Source: Brachymonas wangyanguii
GTDB lineage: Bacteria > Pseudomonadota > Gammaproteobacteria > Burkholderiales > Burkholderiaceae_C
DNA length: 64,000 nt
Direction of reading: 5' to 3'
NCBI RefSeq assembly: GCF_045055315.1
Contig: NZ_CP173677.1
Span: 2,232,001-2,296,000, forward strand
In this document: positions 10,598-19,290 of the stretch, piece after piece
Layout: each line of letters begins with the position of its first letter
How positions within the stretch are numbered: the first letter of the stretch is position 1
Position numbers and translations under genes: made by a program
The notes under the pieces: model-generated
What the model saw: the letters and a program-made list of their open reading frames with translations, nothing else
Told to the model about the DNA's origin: nothing
Databases searched by the model: none

Positions 10598-13423
10598 ATG
10601 CCCGCCAGTGAGCCCACGCACCAGCCAGATCCCAGCCTGCAGGCCGAATCACGGCTGCTGACGCAATGGCAGAGCGACCCTGAGCGCGGACTGGACAGCG
10701 CGCAGGTGGCTGAACGGCTGCAGCAGCATGGCCCGAACCTTCTCGACAGCAAGCCGCCAGTACCCGGCTGGCGCCGCTTCCTGCGCCAGTTCCAGGATCC
10801 GCTGATCTACCTGCTGCTGGCCGCCATTGCCATCACGATCGTGGTCTGGGCACTGGAAGATTTTGCCGGCTGGCCGGTGGATGCCATCGTCATCACCGCC
10901 GTGGTGCTGCTGAATGCCCTGCTCGGCTTCCTGCAGGAAAGCAAGGCCGAAAACGCGGCCGCTGCGCTGGCGCGCATGACCGAGATCATGGTCACGGTAC
11001 AGCGCGACGGCCATCCGCAGCGCATCCCCAGCAGCTCACTAGTGCCGGGCGACATCCTGCTACTGGCCGAAGGCGATGCCGTGGGCGCCGATGCGCGCCT
11101 GCTGCAGGCGCACACGCTGCGCGTACAGGAGGCCTCGCTCACCGGCGAAAGCGAGGCGGTGCTGAAGCAGGCGATCACGCTGGCGGAACCGGTGGCGCTG
11201 GGCGATCGCATCAATATGGTATTCAAGGGCACGGCGGTGGCGGGCGGCAGCGGCCTGGCACTGGTCACGGCCACCGGCATGCGCACCGAAATGGGCCATA
11301 TCGCCCACCTGCTCAGCAGCACTCAGGAGGAGGAAACGCCGCTGCAGAAGGAAGTGGCCCGGCTCGGCCGCATGCTGGGCATGGTCGTGATCGCGGTGGC
11401 GCTGCTCGTGATTGCCACGCTGTTGTTGCTCGGTGATGTGCACACGCTGCAGGGGCTGATGACAGTGCTGCTGTTTGGCGTATCACTCGCCGTGGCGGCG
11501 GTGCCGGAAGGCTTGCCCGCCGTGCTGTCAGTGGTGCTGGCGGTGGGCGTGCAGCGCCTGTCGGCCGACAAGGCCATCGTCAAGAAGCTGTCCTCGGTCG
11601 AGACGCTTGGTTCCGCCTCGGTCATCTGCAGCGACAAGACCGGCACGCTGACCCGGTCCGAGATGACGATCGAACGCATTGCCAGCGCCTCGGGTATCAG
11701 CACGGTGAGCGGCACCGGCTATGCGCCGCAGGGCGAGATCACGCACCAGGGACAGGCGCTGCACACGCAGCCAGCGCTGTGCCATGAGCAGCAATGGGTG
11801 CTGTGCGGCGGCAGCCTGGCCAGCAATGCGGCGCTGGAGCAGGATGAAGACGGCCACTGGCGCATTCTCGGCGATCCGACCGAAGGCGCGTTCCTGGTGG
11901 CGGCCGCCAAGCTGTGCGACAACGCACTGGACATGCAGGGCTTCGAGCGCCTGGCCGAACTGCCTTTCGATTCCGATCGCAAGCTGATGTCGGTGGTGCT
12001 GCGCGAGCAGGCCAGCGGCCGGCTGCTGTTGCTGACCAAGGGCGCACCTGACGTGCTGCTGCAGCGCAGCGCCCGCGTGCAACTCGGCGATGCAGAGATC
12101 GCCCTGGACGAGACGCATCGCCAGCGCTTCCAGTCCGAAGTCGATGCCATGTCCGATGCCGCCCTGCGCACGCTGGCGGTGGCCTGGCGCACGCTGACGC
12201 CGGAGCAGGCGCAGCAACCCGACCTGGCGCTGGAGCAGCAGCTGACGCTGGCCGGCGTGGTCGGTATCATCGATCCGCCACGGCCCGAAGCACGCCAGGC
12301 GATCCGGCAGGCGCACCAGGCCGGCATCCGCGTCATCATGATTACCGGCGACCACCCGCGCACCGCCTTGCGCATTGCCGTCGACCTGGGCATCGTGCCG
12401 GCTGATGCGCGCGTCCTTACCGGGCCGGAGCTGGACGAGTTGCTGGCACAGGGCGAGGCCGCTTTTGCCGCCGCCGTGCGCGAGGTGTCGGTCTATGCCC
12501 GCGTGGCTCCGACGCACAAGCTGCGCATTGTCGATGCGCTGCAGGACGATGGGCATATCGTTGCCATGACCGGTGACGGCGTCAACGATGCGCCGGCGCT
12601 CAAGAGTGCCGATATCGGTGTCGCCATGGGCATTACCGGCACCGAGGTGACCAAGGAAGCGGCGCGCATGATCCTGGCCGACGACAACTTTGCCACCATC
12701 GTCAAGGCGGTGCACATCGGGCGCGGCATTTTCGGCAATATCCGAGAATTCCTGCGCTACCTGCTCTCGTCCAACATGGGCGAGGTGCTGACGGTGTTCC
12801 TGGGCGTGCTGGGTGCCGGCGTGATCGGCCTGAATGCAGGCCCCGAAGCGGCCGCCGGCGCGCTGGTGCTGCCGCTGCTGGCCACGCAAATCCTCTGGAT
12901 CAACCTGATCACCGATTCCGCCCCGGCGCTGGCACTGGGCATGGACGCCCCGGACGACGACGTGATGGAACGCCCGCCACGCCAGGCCAGCGAGCGCGTG
13001 GTGGATGGCCGCATGTGGCGCCAGGTGACGCTCAGCGGCCTGGTGATGGCGCTGTCCACGCTGCTGACCATGGACCTGTTCCTGCCCGGCGGCCTGCTGC
13101 CCAACCTGCTGGGCAGCGACACGCATGACCTGACGCTGGCACGCACCGCCGGTTTTACCGTGCTGGTCATGGCCCAGCTGTTCAACTGCCTGAACATGCG
13201 CTCCGACCATTTCAGCGCCTTCCATGGCCTGTGGCGCAATGGCTGGCTGTGGGCGGCACTGGCGCTGTCGTTCGTATTGCAGGTGGCCGTGGTCGAGCTG
13301 TCCTGGCTGAACCTGAGCTTTGGCACCACGCCAATGAGTCTGCCGCAATGGCTGGCTTGCATCGGCATGGGCAGCCTGGTGCTCTGGTACGGCGAAATCG
13401 AGAAATTTATTGCCAAGATGTAA
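10598..13423 (+). CDS. P2A-type (SERCA/PMR1-like) cation-transporting P-type ATPase
   Basis: 941 aa with N-terminal cation-ATPase domain, actuator domain, phosphorylation site Asp346 in DKTGTLT, TGDGVNDAP near residue 658, and ten predicted helices. Ion-site signatures resemble Ca2+ pumps: PEGLPAVL in helix 4, SSNMGEVL in helix 5 and NLITDSAPALALG in helix 6, with the Glu, Asn, Thr and Asp that bind Ca2+ in SERCA. It probably exports Ca2+ or Mn2+ from the cytoplasm. A good ribosome site (AGGAG, 10588-10592) supports the ATG. The exact ion is an inference. Confidence 0.88.
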   Translation: MPASEPTHQPDPSLQAESRLLTQWQSDPERGLDSAQVAERLQQHGPNLLDSKPPVPGWRRFLRQFQDPLIYLLLAAIAITIVVWALEDFAGWPVDAIVITAVVLLNALLGFLQESKAENAAAALARMTEIMVTVQRDGHPQRIPSSSLVPGDILLLAEGDAVGADARLLQAHTLRVQEASLTGESEAVLKQAITLAEPVALGDRINMVFKGTAVAGGSGLALVTATGMRTEMGHIAHLLSSTQEEETPLQKEVARLGRMLGMVVIAVALLVIATLLLLGDVHTLQGLMTVLLFGVSLAVAAVPEGLPAVLSVVLAVGVQRLSADKAIVKKLSSVETLGSASVICSDKTGTLTRSEMTIERIASASGISTVSGTGYAPQGEITHQGQALHTQPALCHEQQWVLCGGSLASNAALEQDEDGHWRILGDPTEGAFLVAAAKLCDNALDMQGFERLAELPFDSDRKLMSVVLREQASGRLLLLTKGAPDVLLQRSARVQLGDAEIALDETHRQRFQSEVDAMSDAALRTLAVAWRTLTPEQAQQPDLALEQQLTLAGVVGIIDPPRPEARQAIRQAHQAGIRVIMITGDHPRTALRIAVDLGIVPADARVLTGPELDELLAQGEAAFAAAVREVSVYARVAPTHKLRIVDALQDDGHIVAMTGDGVNDAPALKSADIGVAMGITGTEVTKEAARMILADDNFATIVKAVHIGRGIFGNIREFLRYLLSSNMGEVLTVFLGVLGAGVIGLNAGPEAAAGALVLPLLATQILWINLITDSAPALALGMDAPDDDVMERPPRQASERVVDGRMWRQVTLSGLVMALSTLLTMDLFLPGGLLPNLLGSDTHDLTLARTAGFTVLVMAQLFNCLNMRSDHFSAFHGLWRNGWLWAALALSFVLQVAVVELSWLNLSFGTTPMSLPQWLACIGMGSLVLWYGEIEKFIAKM

Positions 13424-13501
13424 CATAGTTCACAGTCTTGCTGGATTTCTGCAGCTAAGCTTAAAAAAGCTGTCACCCCAAAACTGTTTCGACTATCCGG
13501 C

Positions 13502-14341
13502 ATGTCCACACTGTTGCTTCAACTGACCGATCTGCACATCTTGGCTTCTGGTGAACTGGCTTATGGCCAGATCGATACGGCGGGTCTGCTGCGCCAGACC
13601 ATCCAGGCCATCCAGGCGCTGGAGCGCCGTCCGGATGTCGCCGTGGTGACAGGTGACCTGGTGGACAACGGCAGCGCGGCAGCCTACGCCCACCTGCGCG
13701 AACTGCTGGCCCCCCTCGACATGCCGCTGTACATGCTGCCCGGCAACCACGATGACCGCCTGCAACTGCATCGCGCGTTCCCGGAGGGCGCACCGCTGAA
13801 TGCCGATGGCTTTGTGCAGTACAGCGTCGACTTGGGCACCGTGCAGCTGATCGTGCTGGATACGCTGGTGCCCTACGCCAGCCACGGCGCCTTGTGCGCC
13901 CAACGCCTGTCCTGGCTGTCTTCGGCACTGGACGCCTGCCGCGACCGGCCGGTCGTGGTCGCCATGCACCACCCGCCCTTCATCACCGGCATCGACCACA
14001 TGGACAAGATCGGCCTGCTGGAGGGCGCAGCCGAACTCGATGCGCTGCTGCGCCGTCATCCGCAGGTACAACGCCTGCTGTGCGGCCACATGCACCGCTC
14101 CATCCAGTGCCTGTTTGGCGGCACGCTGGCCAGCACCCTGTCCTCGACCGCACATCAGGTGGCCATGGGCCTGTCGCCCGATGCCGAGCCGCAATGGACC
14201 CTGGAGCCGCCCGGCTTCGGCCTGCACATGATCAATGCACTGGGCCAGATCGTGAGCCATCAGGGGACCAGCGCCCCCTATGCCGGCCCCTTCCCGTTCG
14301 CCAGCGAGCCACCCGCCATCCTGCTGCAGGCTACGGCTTGA
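13502..14341 (+). CDS. cpdA: 3',5'-cyclic-AMP phosphodiesterase CpdA-like metallophosphoesterase
   Basis: 279 aa, class III cyclic nucleotide phosphodiesterase. The dinuclear metal motifs are in order: TDLH (residues 9-12), GDLVDN (about 43), GNHDD (about 81), and GHMH near residue 196. It is expected to hydrolyse cAMP to AMP in the cytoplasm and so oppose the CHASE2 cyclase at 447-2825. It lies 78 bp after the ATPase gene and is probably transcribed separately. Other metallophosphoesterase substrates cannot be excluded. Confidence 0.85.
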   Translation: MSTLLLQLTDLHILASGELAYGQIDTAGLLRQTIQAIQALERRPDVAVVTGDLVDNGSAAAYAHLRELLAPLDMPLYMLPGNHDDRLQLHRAFPEGAPLNADGFVQYSVDLGTVQLIVLDTLVPYASHGALCAQRLSWLSSALDACRDRPVVVAMHHPPFITGIDHMDKIGLLEGAAELDALLRRHPQVQRLLCGHMHRSIQCLFGGTLASTLSSTAHQVAMGLSPDAEPQWTLEPPGFGLHMINALGQIVSHQGTSAPYAGPFPFASEPPAILLQATA

Positions 14342-14429
14342 AACACCTGACGACTTGAAGCTTTTCGCTGGTCTGCAACAATGGAGACAGCACTTGTCCA
14401 GTGCTGCCTGACAGGCTGGACAAGCGCCA

Positions 14430-14502
14430 ATAGTCCCAGACTATGCATTGATTAGATTTATACAAAACACAAGTCGATAGCAATCGACTATCATTCAATG
14501 GT
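14430..14502 (+). promoter_or_regulatory. Two candidate OxyR-binding sites upstream of ahpC
   Basis: OxyR recognises four ATAG-type half-sites at 11-bp steps. Site 1: ATAG (14430), CTAT (14441), TTAG (14452), CAAA (14463), each separated by exactly 7 bp, with the first two perfect. Site 2: ATAG (14477) and CTAT (14488), again 7 bp apart, with weaker outer half-sites. Both lie 116-188 bp upstream of the ahpC start codon. The window also encodes an OxyR with both redox cysteines. Confidence 0.75.
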
Positions 14503-14617
14503 GTTCAGTAGATGGTCTGACTTTGCTGTCACAGGGGCTTCAAGGGCGCCTGCTACAACAGCTGCGGGCCATCCCGATCCCGACCGTTTTTTCACCCCAA
14601 CTCACCAGGAGATATCC

Positions 14618-15181
14618 ATGTCACTGATCAACACCGAAGTGCTGCCTTTCACCGCCGATGCATTCAAGAATGGCGAGTTCATCAAGGTTTCCGACGCCGA
14701 CCTGAAAGGCAAGTGGTCTGTCGTGATGTTCTACCCCGCTGACTTCACCTTCGTGTGCCCGACCGAGCTGGAAGACCTGGCCGACAACTACGAAGCATTC
14801 CAGGCCCTGAACTGCGAAGTCTACGCCGTGTCCACCGACACCCACTTCAGCCACAAGGCCTGGCACGACACCTCCGACGCCATCGGCAAGATCAAGTACA
14901 CCATGATCGGTGACCCGACTGGCCGCATCACCCGCAACTTCGGCGTGATGATCGAGGAAGCTGGCCTGGCTGACCGCGGCACCTTCGTGATCGACCCGGA
15001 AGGCAAGATCCAGATCGTGGAAATCCACGCTGGTGGCATCGGCCGTGACGCTTCCGAGCTGCTGCGCAAGGTGAAGGCTGCCAAGTACGTGGCCGAGCAC
15101 CCGGGCGAAGTCTGCCCCGCCAAGTGGCAGGAAGGCGCCGAGACGCTGAAGCCCTCCCTGGACCTGGTCGGCAAGATCTAA
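14618..15181 (+). CDS. ahpC: Alkyl hydroperoxide reductase peroxiredoxin AhpC
   Basis: 187 aa, the same length as E. coli AhpC. It is a typical 2-Cys peroxiredoxin reducing H2O2 and organic peroxides in the cytoplasm. Peroxidatic Cys47 lies in DFTFVCPTE and resolving Cys in EVCPAKW near residue 166. The frame is open further upstream, but AGGAGA at 14607-14612 and the family N-terminus (MSLINTEVLPF) fix the start at 14618. A strong terminator follows, then ahpF, so ahpC is probably made in excess of ahpF. OxyR-like boxes precede it. Confidence 0.97.
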   Translation: MSLINTEVLPFTADAFKNGEFIKVSDADLKGKWSVVMFYPADFTFVCPTELEDLADNYEAFQALNCEVYAVSTDTHFSHKAWHDTSDAIGKIKYTMIGDPTGRITRNFGVMIEEAGLADRGTFVIDPEGKIQIVEIHAGGIGRDASELLRKVKAAKYVAEHPGEVCPAKWQEGAETLKPSLDLVGKI

Positions 15182-15227
15182 GTCCACGCCTTGACCGGAT
15201 GGCCGCCAGGCCATCCCGACAACGCCG

Positions 15228-15275
15228 AGCCAGACGGCGACGCAGCTTTCGCCGCTGCGCCGTCTGGCTTTTTTT
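15228..15275 (+). terminator. Terminator/attenuator between ahpC and ahpF
   Basis: A perfect 12-bp stem (AGCCAGACGGCG, 15228-15239, with its complement at 15258-15269) encloses a second small stem and is followed by seven T. Partial read-through would give the usual AhpC excess over AhpF. Confidence 0.9.
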
Positions 15276-15374
15276 ACCCGCAAGAAACCTGAACGTGCTG
15301 CTTTGAATGATGTTTGCCATCCGCAGCCATGATTGAAGACAGCATTTTTTGAGTGAACAGGAAAGGAGATCCCC

Positions 15375-16940
15375 ATGCTTGACCAGCAACTCGCCGCCCA
15401 ACTGAAAGCCTATCTGGAACGTGTCACCCAGCCGTTCGAGCTGGTGGCCTCGCTGGACGAGGGCAAATCCTCCGCCGAACTGCGCAGCCTGCTCGAACAG
15501 ATCGCCGGCATGAGCGACAAGATCACGCTGCGCACCGACGGTGACGATGCCCGCAAGCCGTCCTTCACGCTGCAGCGCAACGGCAGCACGACCCAGCTGC
15601 GCTTTGCCGCGATCCCGCTGGGTCACGAGTTCACCTCGCTGGTGCTGGCCCTGCTGTGGACCGGCGGCCATCCGCCCAAGGAAAGCGCAGAGACGCTGCA
15701 GGCCATCCGCAACCTGCCGGGCGAGTACAACTTCGAGGTCTACATGAGCCTCTCCTGCCACAGCTGCCCGGATACGGTGCAAGCGCTGTCGCTGATGGCC
15801 ATCGAGAATCCGAACATCAAGGTCACCATCATCGACGGTGCGCTCTACCAGAAGGAAGTGGAAGAGCGCCAGATCATGGGTGTGCCGACGGTCCACCTGA
15901 ATGGCGAGATGTTTGCCAACGGCCGCATGAGCGTGGACGAACTGCTGGCCAAGCTGGATACCGGCGCGGCTGCCCGCGATGCCGAAAAGCTCAACCAGAA
16001 GGCCCCGTTCGATGTGCTGGTGGTGGGTGCCGGCCCGGCTGGTGCTGCTGCCGCCATTTATTCTGCTCGCAAGGGCATCCGCACCGGCCTGCTGGCCGAG
16101 CGCTTTGGCGGCCAGATGATGGATACGCTGAGCATCGAAAACTTCATTTCCGTGAAGGAAACCGAAGGCCCGCGCCTGAGCGCCGCCCTGGAAGAGCACG
16201 TGCGCCACTACGATGTGGACGTGATGCCGCTGCAGCGCGCGGCCGCCATCAAGCCGGCCGAGCAGGCCGGCGGCCTGATCGAAGTGACGCTGGAAAACGG
16301 TGCCGTACTGAAGTCCCGCTCCGTGATCCTGGCGACCGGCGCCCGCTGGCGCGAGATGAATATCCCGGGCGAGACCGAGCACAAGACCAAGGGCGTGGCA
16401 TTCTGCCCGCACTGTGACGGCCCGCTGTTCAAGGGCAAGAAGGTCGCCGTGGTGGGCGGCGGCAACTCCGGCGTGGAAGCCGCCATCGACCTGGCCGGCA
16501 TCGTCGAGCACGTGACCCTGCTCGAGTTCATGCCCGAGATGAAGGCCGACGCCGTGCTGCAGGACAAGCTGCGCAGCCTGAAGAACGTGGACATCCTGAC
16601 CAACGTGCAGACGACCGAGGTGATCGGCGATGGCACCAAGGTCGCCGGCCTGCGCTACAAGGACCGTGCGTCCGGCGAGGAGCACCAGCTGGATCCGGCC
16701 GGCATCTTCGTGCAGATCGGCCTGCTGCCCAACACCGACTTCGTCAAGGGCACGGTCGAACTGAGCAAGTTCGGCGAGATCGTGGTCGATGCCCGTGGCG
16801 CAACCAACATCCCGGGCGTGTTTGCTGCTGGCGACTGCACCACGGTGCCGTACAAGCAGATCATCATCTCCATGGGTGAAGGTGCCAAGGCCTCGCTGTC
16901 GGCCTTCGACTACCTGATCCGCAACAGCAGCCAGGACTGA
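15375..16940 (+). CDS. ahpF: Alkyl hydroperoxide reductase flavoprotein AhpF
   Basis: 521 aa, full length. The N-terminal tandem thioredoxin-like domain has the CxxC of SCHSCPDT (about residues 129-132). The C-terminal thioredoxin-reductase-like part has an FAD motif (VVGAGPAGAAAAI, about 216), the redox pair CPHC (about 345-348) and an NADH-binding motif (VVGGGNSGVEAAI). It passes electrons from NADH to AhpC. AAAGGAGAT ahead of the ATG is a strong ribosome site. A convergent terminator lies after the gene. Confidence 0.97.
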   Translation: MLDQQLAAQLKAYLERVTQPFELVASLDEGKSSAELRSLLEQIAGMSDKITLRTDGDDARKPSFTLQRNGSTTQLRFAAIPLGHEFTSLVLALLWTGGHPPKESAETLQAIRNLPGEYNFEVYMSLSCHSCPDTVQALSLMAIENPNIKVTIIDGALYQKEVEERQIMGVPTVHLNGEMFANGRMSVDELLAKLDTGAAARDAEKLNQKAPFDVLVVGAGPAGAAAAIYSARKGIRTGLLAERFGGQMMDTLSIENFISVKETEGPRLSAALEEHVRHYDVDVMPLQRAAAIKPAEQAGGLIEVTLENGAVLKSRSVILATGARWREMNIPGETEHKTKGVAFCPHCDGPLFKGKKVAVVGGGNSGVEAAIDLAGIVEHVTLLEFMPEMKADAVLQDKLRSLKNVDILTNVQTTEVIGDGTKVAGLRYKDRASGEEHQLDPAGIFVQIGLLPNTDFVKGTVELSKFGEIVVDARGATNIPGVFAAGDCTTVPYKQIIISMGEGAKASLSAFDYLIRNSSQD

Positions 16941-16963
16941 TTCCCCAGTCTGCGCTGACATGG

Positions 16964-16997
16964 CAAAGGCCTGCCGGGTTGCCCTGGCAGGCCTTTG
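16964..16997. terminator. Bidirectional terminator between ahpF and the lipoprotein gene
   Basis: A perfect 12-bp inverted repeat (CAAAGGCCTGCC at 16964-16975, complement at 16986-16997) sits between two convergent genes. The T tracts are short on both sides. Confidence 0.72.
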
Positions 16998-17013
16998 TCG
17001 TATCCGGCAAGGA

Positions 17014-17910
17014 TCAGCGCGCGTTGATGCGGTCGCGAATCGGACTGCCGCTGCCCATGCCGGACGGGCGCATGCGCTGCATGCCCTCGGCGCGTGGTGC
17101 ACGTGGTGCCCGTTGCACGCCTTCTGGGCGCTGTCCGCGCATGCCATCGGGACGCTGGGCACGCGGCCCTTCCGGACGCATGCCGGCCGGGCGTTGCGGT
17201 CGCGTGCCATCCGGCAGCACCCGCTGCGGACGATCCGGGCGCACGCCATCGGGCCGGTTGCGCGGACGCTCGCCGCGTTGCCAGCCATCGGGTCGATCCG
17301 GACGGTCAGCGCGGTTCGGACGATCCGGGCGGTTCGGACGTGTACCGTCGCCGATCACCGGACGATCCGGACGCGTGCCGGGTCGCACGCCATCCGGACG
17401 GTCCGGTCGCACCACGGGACGGCTGCCAATCGGACGGCGACCATCGCGATCGAAACGGTCGTAGCGGTCATCCCGGTCGTAGCGATAACGCGGTGCCTGA
17501 TGGCGGTACAAGCCGCTGCCCCGGTTCCAGTAGCCGTTCTGCCAGAGATAGCCGCGCGGCGTATGGCGCCAGTAGCCGGAAGTCCAGCCGTAGTAGCCGG
17601 CCGGCGGCCGCACCCAGGAGCCGGCACGCCAGTAGTAGCTGCTGCCGCCCCAGAGCCAGACGCCCGGCATCCAGACCACGTTGACGGATGGGCGCACCGT
17701 GATTGTCTCCTGCAGCGGTGCCGGAGGCTGTTGCAGCACATAGCCCTGCTCGCCTTCGGCATATTCCAGCACCTGACCGTCTGCCGTATGCAATACGCGC
17801 GGGCTGGAAGTGTGCACGGCACAGCCGGTCAGCAGCAGGCCGCCGGCCACGCCCAGGCCAAGCAGCAGGCGCTGGTGCCAGCGCGAAGGGGAAGAATGAT
17901 CGGTTGCCAT
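17014..17910 (-). CDS. WXXGXW-repeat lipoprotein with Pro/Arg-rich repetitive tail
   Basis: 298 aa. A lipoprotein signal peptide ends in LLLTGC, so Cys30 would be lipidated. Residues about 75-140 hold WXXGXW-type repeats (for example YLWQNGYW). The last 150 residues are low-complexity RPDRP/RPDG/RPEG repeats, strongly basic and probably disordered. The ATG at 17910 has a CAGGAG ribosome site. A longer frame upstream is an artefact of the neighbouring IS end. That IS begins 28 bp upstream of the ATG, so the native promoter is displaced. Function unknown; envelope role inferred. Confidence 0.8.
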   Translation of the reverse strand: MATDHSSPSRWHQRLLLGLGVAGGLLLTGCAVHTSSPRVLHTADGQVLEYAEGEQGYVLQQPPAPLQETITVRPSVNVVWMPGVWLWGGSSYYWRAGSWVRPPAGYYGWTSGYWRHTPRGYLWQNGYWNRGSGLYRHQAPRYRYDRDDRYDRFDRDGRRPIGSRPVVRPDRPDGVRPGTRPDRPVIGDGTRPNRPDRPNRADRPDRPDGWQRGERPRNRPDGVRPDRPQRVLPDGTRPQRPAGMRPEGPRAQRPDGMRGQRPEGVQRAPRAPRAEGMQRMRPSGMGSGSPIRDRINAR

Positions 17911-17988
17911 GACGAACTCCTGTTGCAAGCGCCCTCCTGGAGTTCCCCCCATTTGACGGACACTTTCACTGAGAAGAAAGGAGCCCCC

Positions 17989-18309
17989 ATGGGAAAAACC
18001 AAGCCCCCGTACCCCGAGGCATTCAAACAGCAGATCGTCGAGCTGTTTCATTCCGGTCGCAGCCAATCCGAGCTGGCACGTGAGTTCGATGTGTCAGCGG
18101 TGAGCATTGCCAACTGGGTTGCACGCGCTGCAGCCGATGCTGGCAAGCCGTTATCCGGCAAGGATGTGTTGACAACGTCCGAGCGCGAGGAACTCGTCCG
18201 CTTGCGCCGGGAGGTCAAGCGTCTTCAAACGGAGCGCGACATCCTGGCAAAGGCTACGGCCTGGTTTGCCGGACAAAGCGAGAAGACGTCCACGCCGTCT
18301 ACGCGCTGA
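17989..18309 (+). CDS. IS3-family transposase OrfA, copy 1
   Basis: 106 aa. A helix-turn-helix protein (EAFKQQIVELFHSGRSQSEL, then EFDVSAVSIANW) with a C-terminal leucine-zipper-like coiled coil (LVRLRREVKRLQTERDIL). It binds the IS ends. The ATG at 17989 follows AAAGGAG (17977-17983). Its stop codon overlaps the orfB start by one base (TGATG). orfB is in the -1 frame, so an OrfAB fusion by frameshifting is the usual expectation, although I see no classic A6G slippery run. Confidence 0.9.
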   Translation: MGKTKPPYPEAFKQQIVELFHSGRSQSELAREFDVSAVSIANWVARAAADAGKPLSGKDVLTTSEREELVRLRREVKRLQTERDILAKATAWFAGQSEKTSTPSTR

Positions 18310-19220
18310 TGCAGGCGAACCAGGCCGATCTCCCGATACGCACCATGGCCCGGGTGTTGGGTGTGTCCAGCAGTGGTTACCACGACTGGCTAAATCGCCG
18401 ACCCAGTGCACGCGATCAGGCCAATGCCGAGCTGCTGCTGCGCATCAAAGCCATCCATCAGATGAGCGATACCACCTACGGCGTGCCGCGCATGGTCGCG
18501 CAACTGGCGCGCGATGGGGTGATCGTCAACAAGAAGCGCGTCGAACGCCTGATGCGTCAGGCGAGTCTGAAGGGTGTCAGCCGCCGGCGCGGCTGGTGCG
18601 TGACAACGCGCCGTGATCGAGAGGCTGGGCTGGCCAGCGATCTGGTCAATCGCCGCTTTGCGGCGGATGCTCCTAACCAACTTTGGGTGGCAGACATGAC
18701 CTACCTGCCTACCTGGAGCGGGTTTGCCTATCTGGCGGTAGTCATCGACGTATACAGCCGCAAAGTAGTGGGTTGGGCCTTTGGCACGCGCATGACGGCC
18801 GATCTGGTGGTGCAGGCGTTGGAGATGGCCGCCTTCACGCGCAAGCCCCAGGGCGTCATCCACCACTCCGATCAGGGCAGCCAATACACCAGCACGGTGT
18901 TTGGCAAGCGTTGCGAGGAAATGGGCGTGCGCCCAAGCATGGGATCGGTGGGGGATGCTTACGACAACGCCATGGCCGAGAGCTTCTTTGCCAGCCTGGA
19001 ATGCGAACTGGTCAACCGAAGAAGCTGGAAAAGCCAGACCGAGGCCAGGCATGCCGTGTTTACCTGGATAGAGGGCTGGTACAACCCACATCGGTTGCAC
19101 AGCGCACTGGGCTACCTTGCTCCCAACGAATTCGAGCAAATCAATGCACAATCCGGGCAGTCCCCGGTAGAAAATACCACTGGTACCGCGCTGAATTCTT
19201 CAGCGCTCAACCGTCCGTGA
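18309..19220 (+). CDS. IS3-family transposase OrfB (DDE integrase), copy 1
   Basis: 303 aa with an HTH_21 region at about residues 40-100 and an rve integrase core. The DDE triad is intact: Asp in WVADMTYL, Asp in HHSDQGSQY, and Glu in NAMAESFFASLE, followed by the usual YNPHRLHSALGYLAPNEFE ending. It is the catalytic subunit and appears functional. The protein is identical to that of copy 2. Confidence 0.95.
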   Translation: MQANQADLPIRTMARVLGVSSSGYHDWLNRRPSARDQANAELLLRIKAIHQMSDTTYGVPRMVAQLARDGVIVNKKRVERLMRQASLKGVSRRRGWCVTTRRDREAGLASDLVNRRFAADAPNQLWVADMTYLPTWSGFAYLAVVIDVYSRKVVGWAFGTRMTADLVVQALEMAAFTRKPQGVIHHSDQGSQYTSTVFGKRCEEMGVRPSMGSVGDAYDNAMAESFFASLECELVNRRSWKSQTEARHAVFTWIEGWYNPHRLHSALGYLAPNEFEQINAQSGQSPVENTTGTALNSSALNRP

Positions 19221-19290
19221 GATAGGGGGAACTCCAACTCCAGGGAGATTCCTTGTGGATACTTGCTGGCCACCATTATTAGCCAGGGCC

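Larger units (their letters stand above)
17938..19236 (+). mobile_element. IS3-family insertion sequence, copy 1 (1299 bp)
   Basis: The ends are imperfect inverted repeats starting TGGAGTTCCCCC: the left continues CATTTGACGGACAC and the right, read inwards, TATCTCACGGACGG. Inside are overlapping orfA and orfB in the -1 arrangement of the IS3 family. A second copy of the same length and apparently identical coding sequence lies at 27405-28703 in opposite orientation. The local flanks (CTCC left, ACTC right) are not a direct repeat; CTCC instead matches the reverse complement of the left flank of copy 2. Confidence 0.93.

Noticed and set aside
16960..18309. Fusion of the region after ahpF with IS OrfA as one 449-codon frame
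   Set aside because: It runs antisense through the lipoprotein gene before entering OrfA; the true OrfA start with ribosome site is at 17989.
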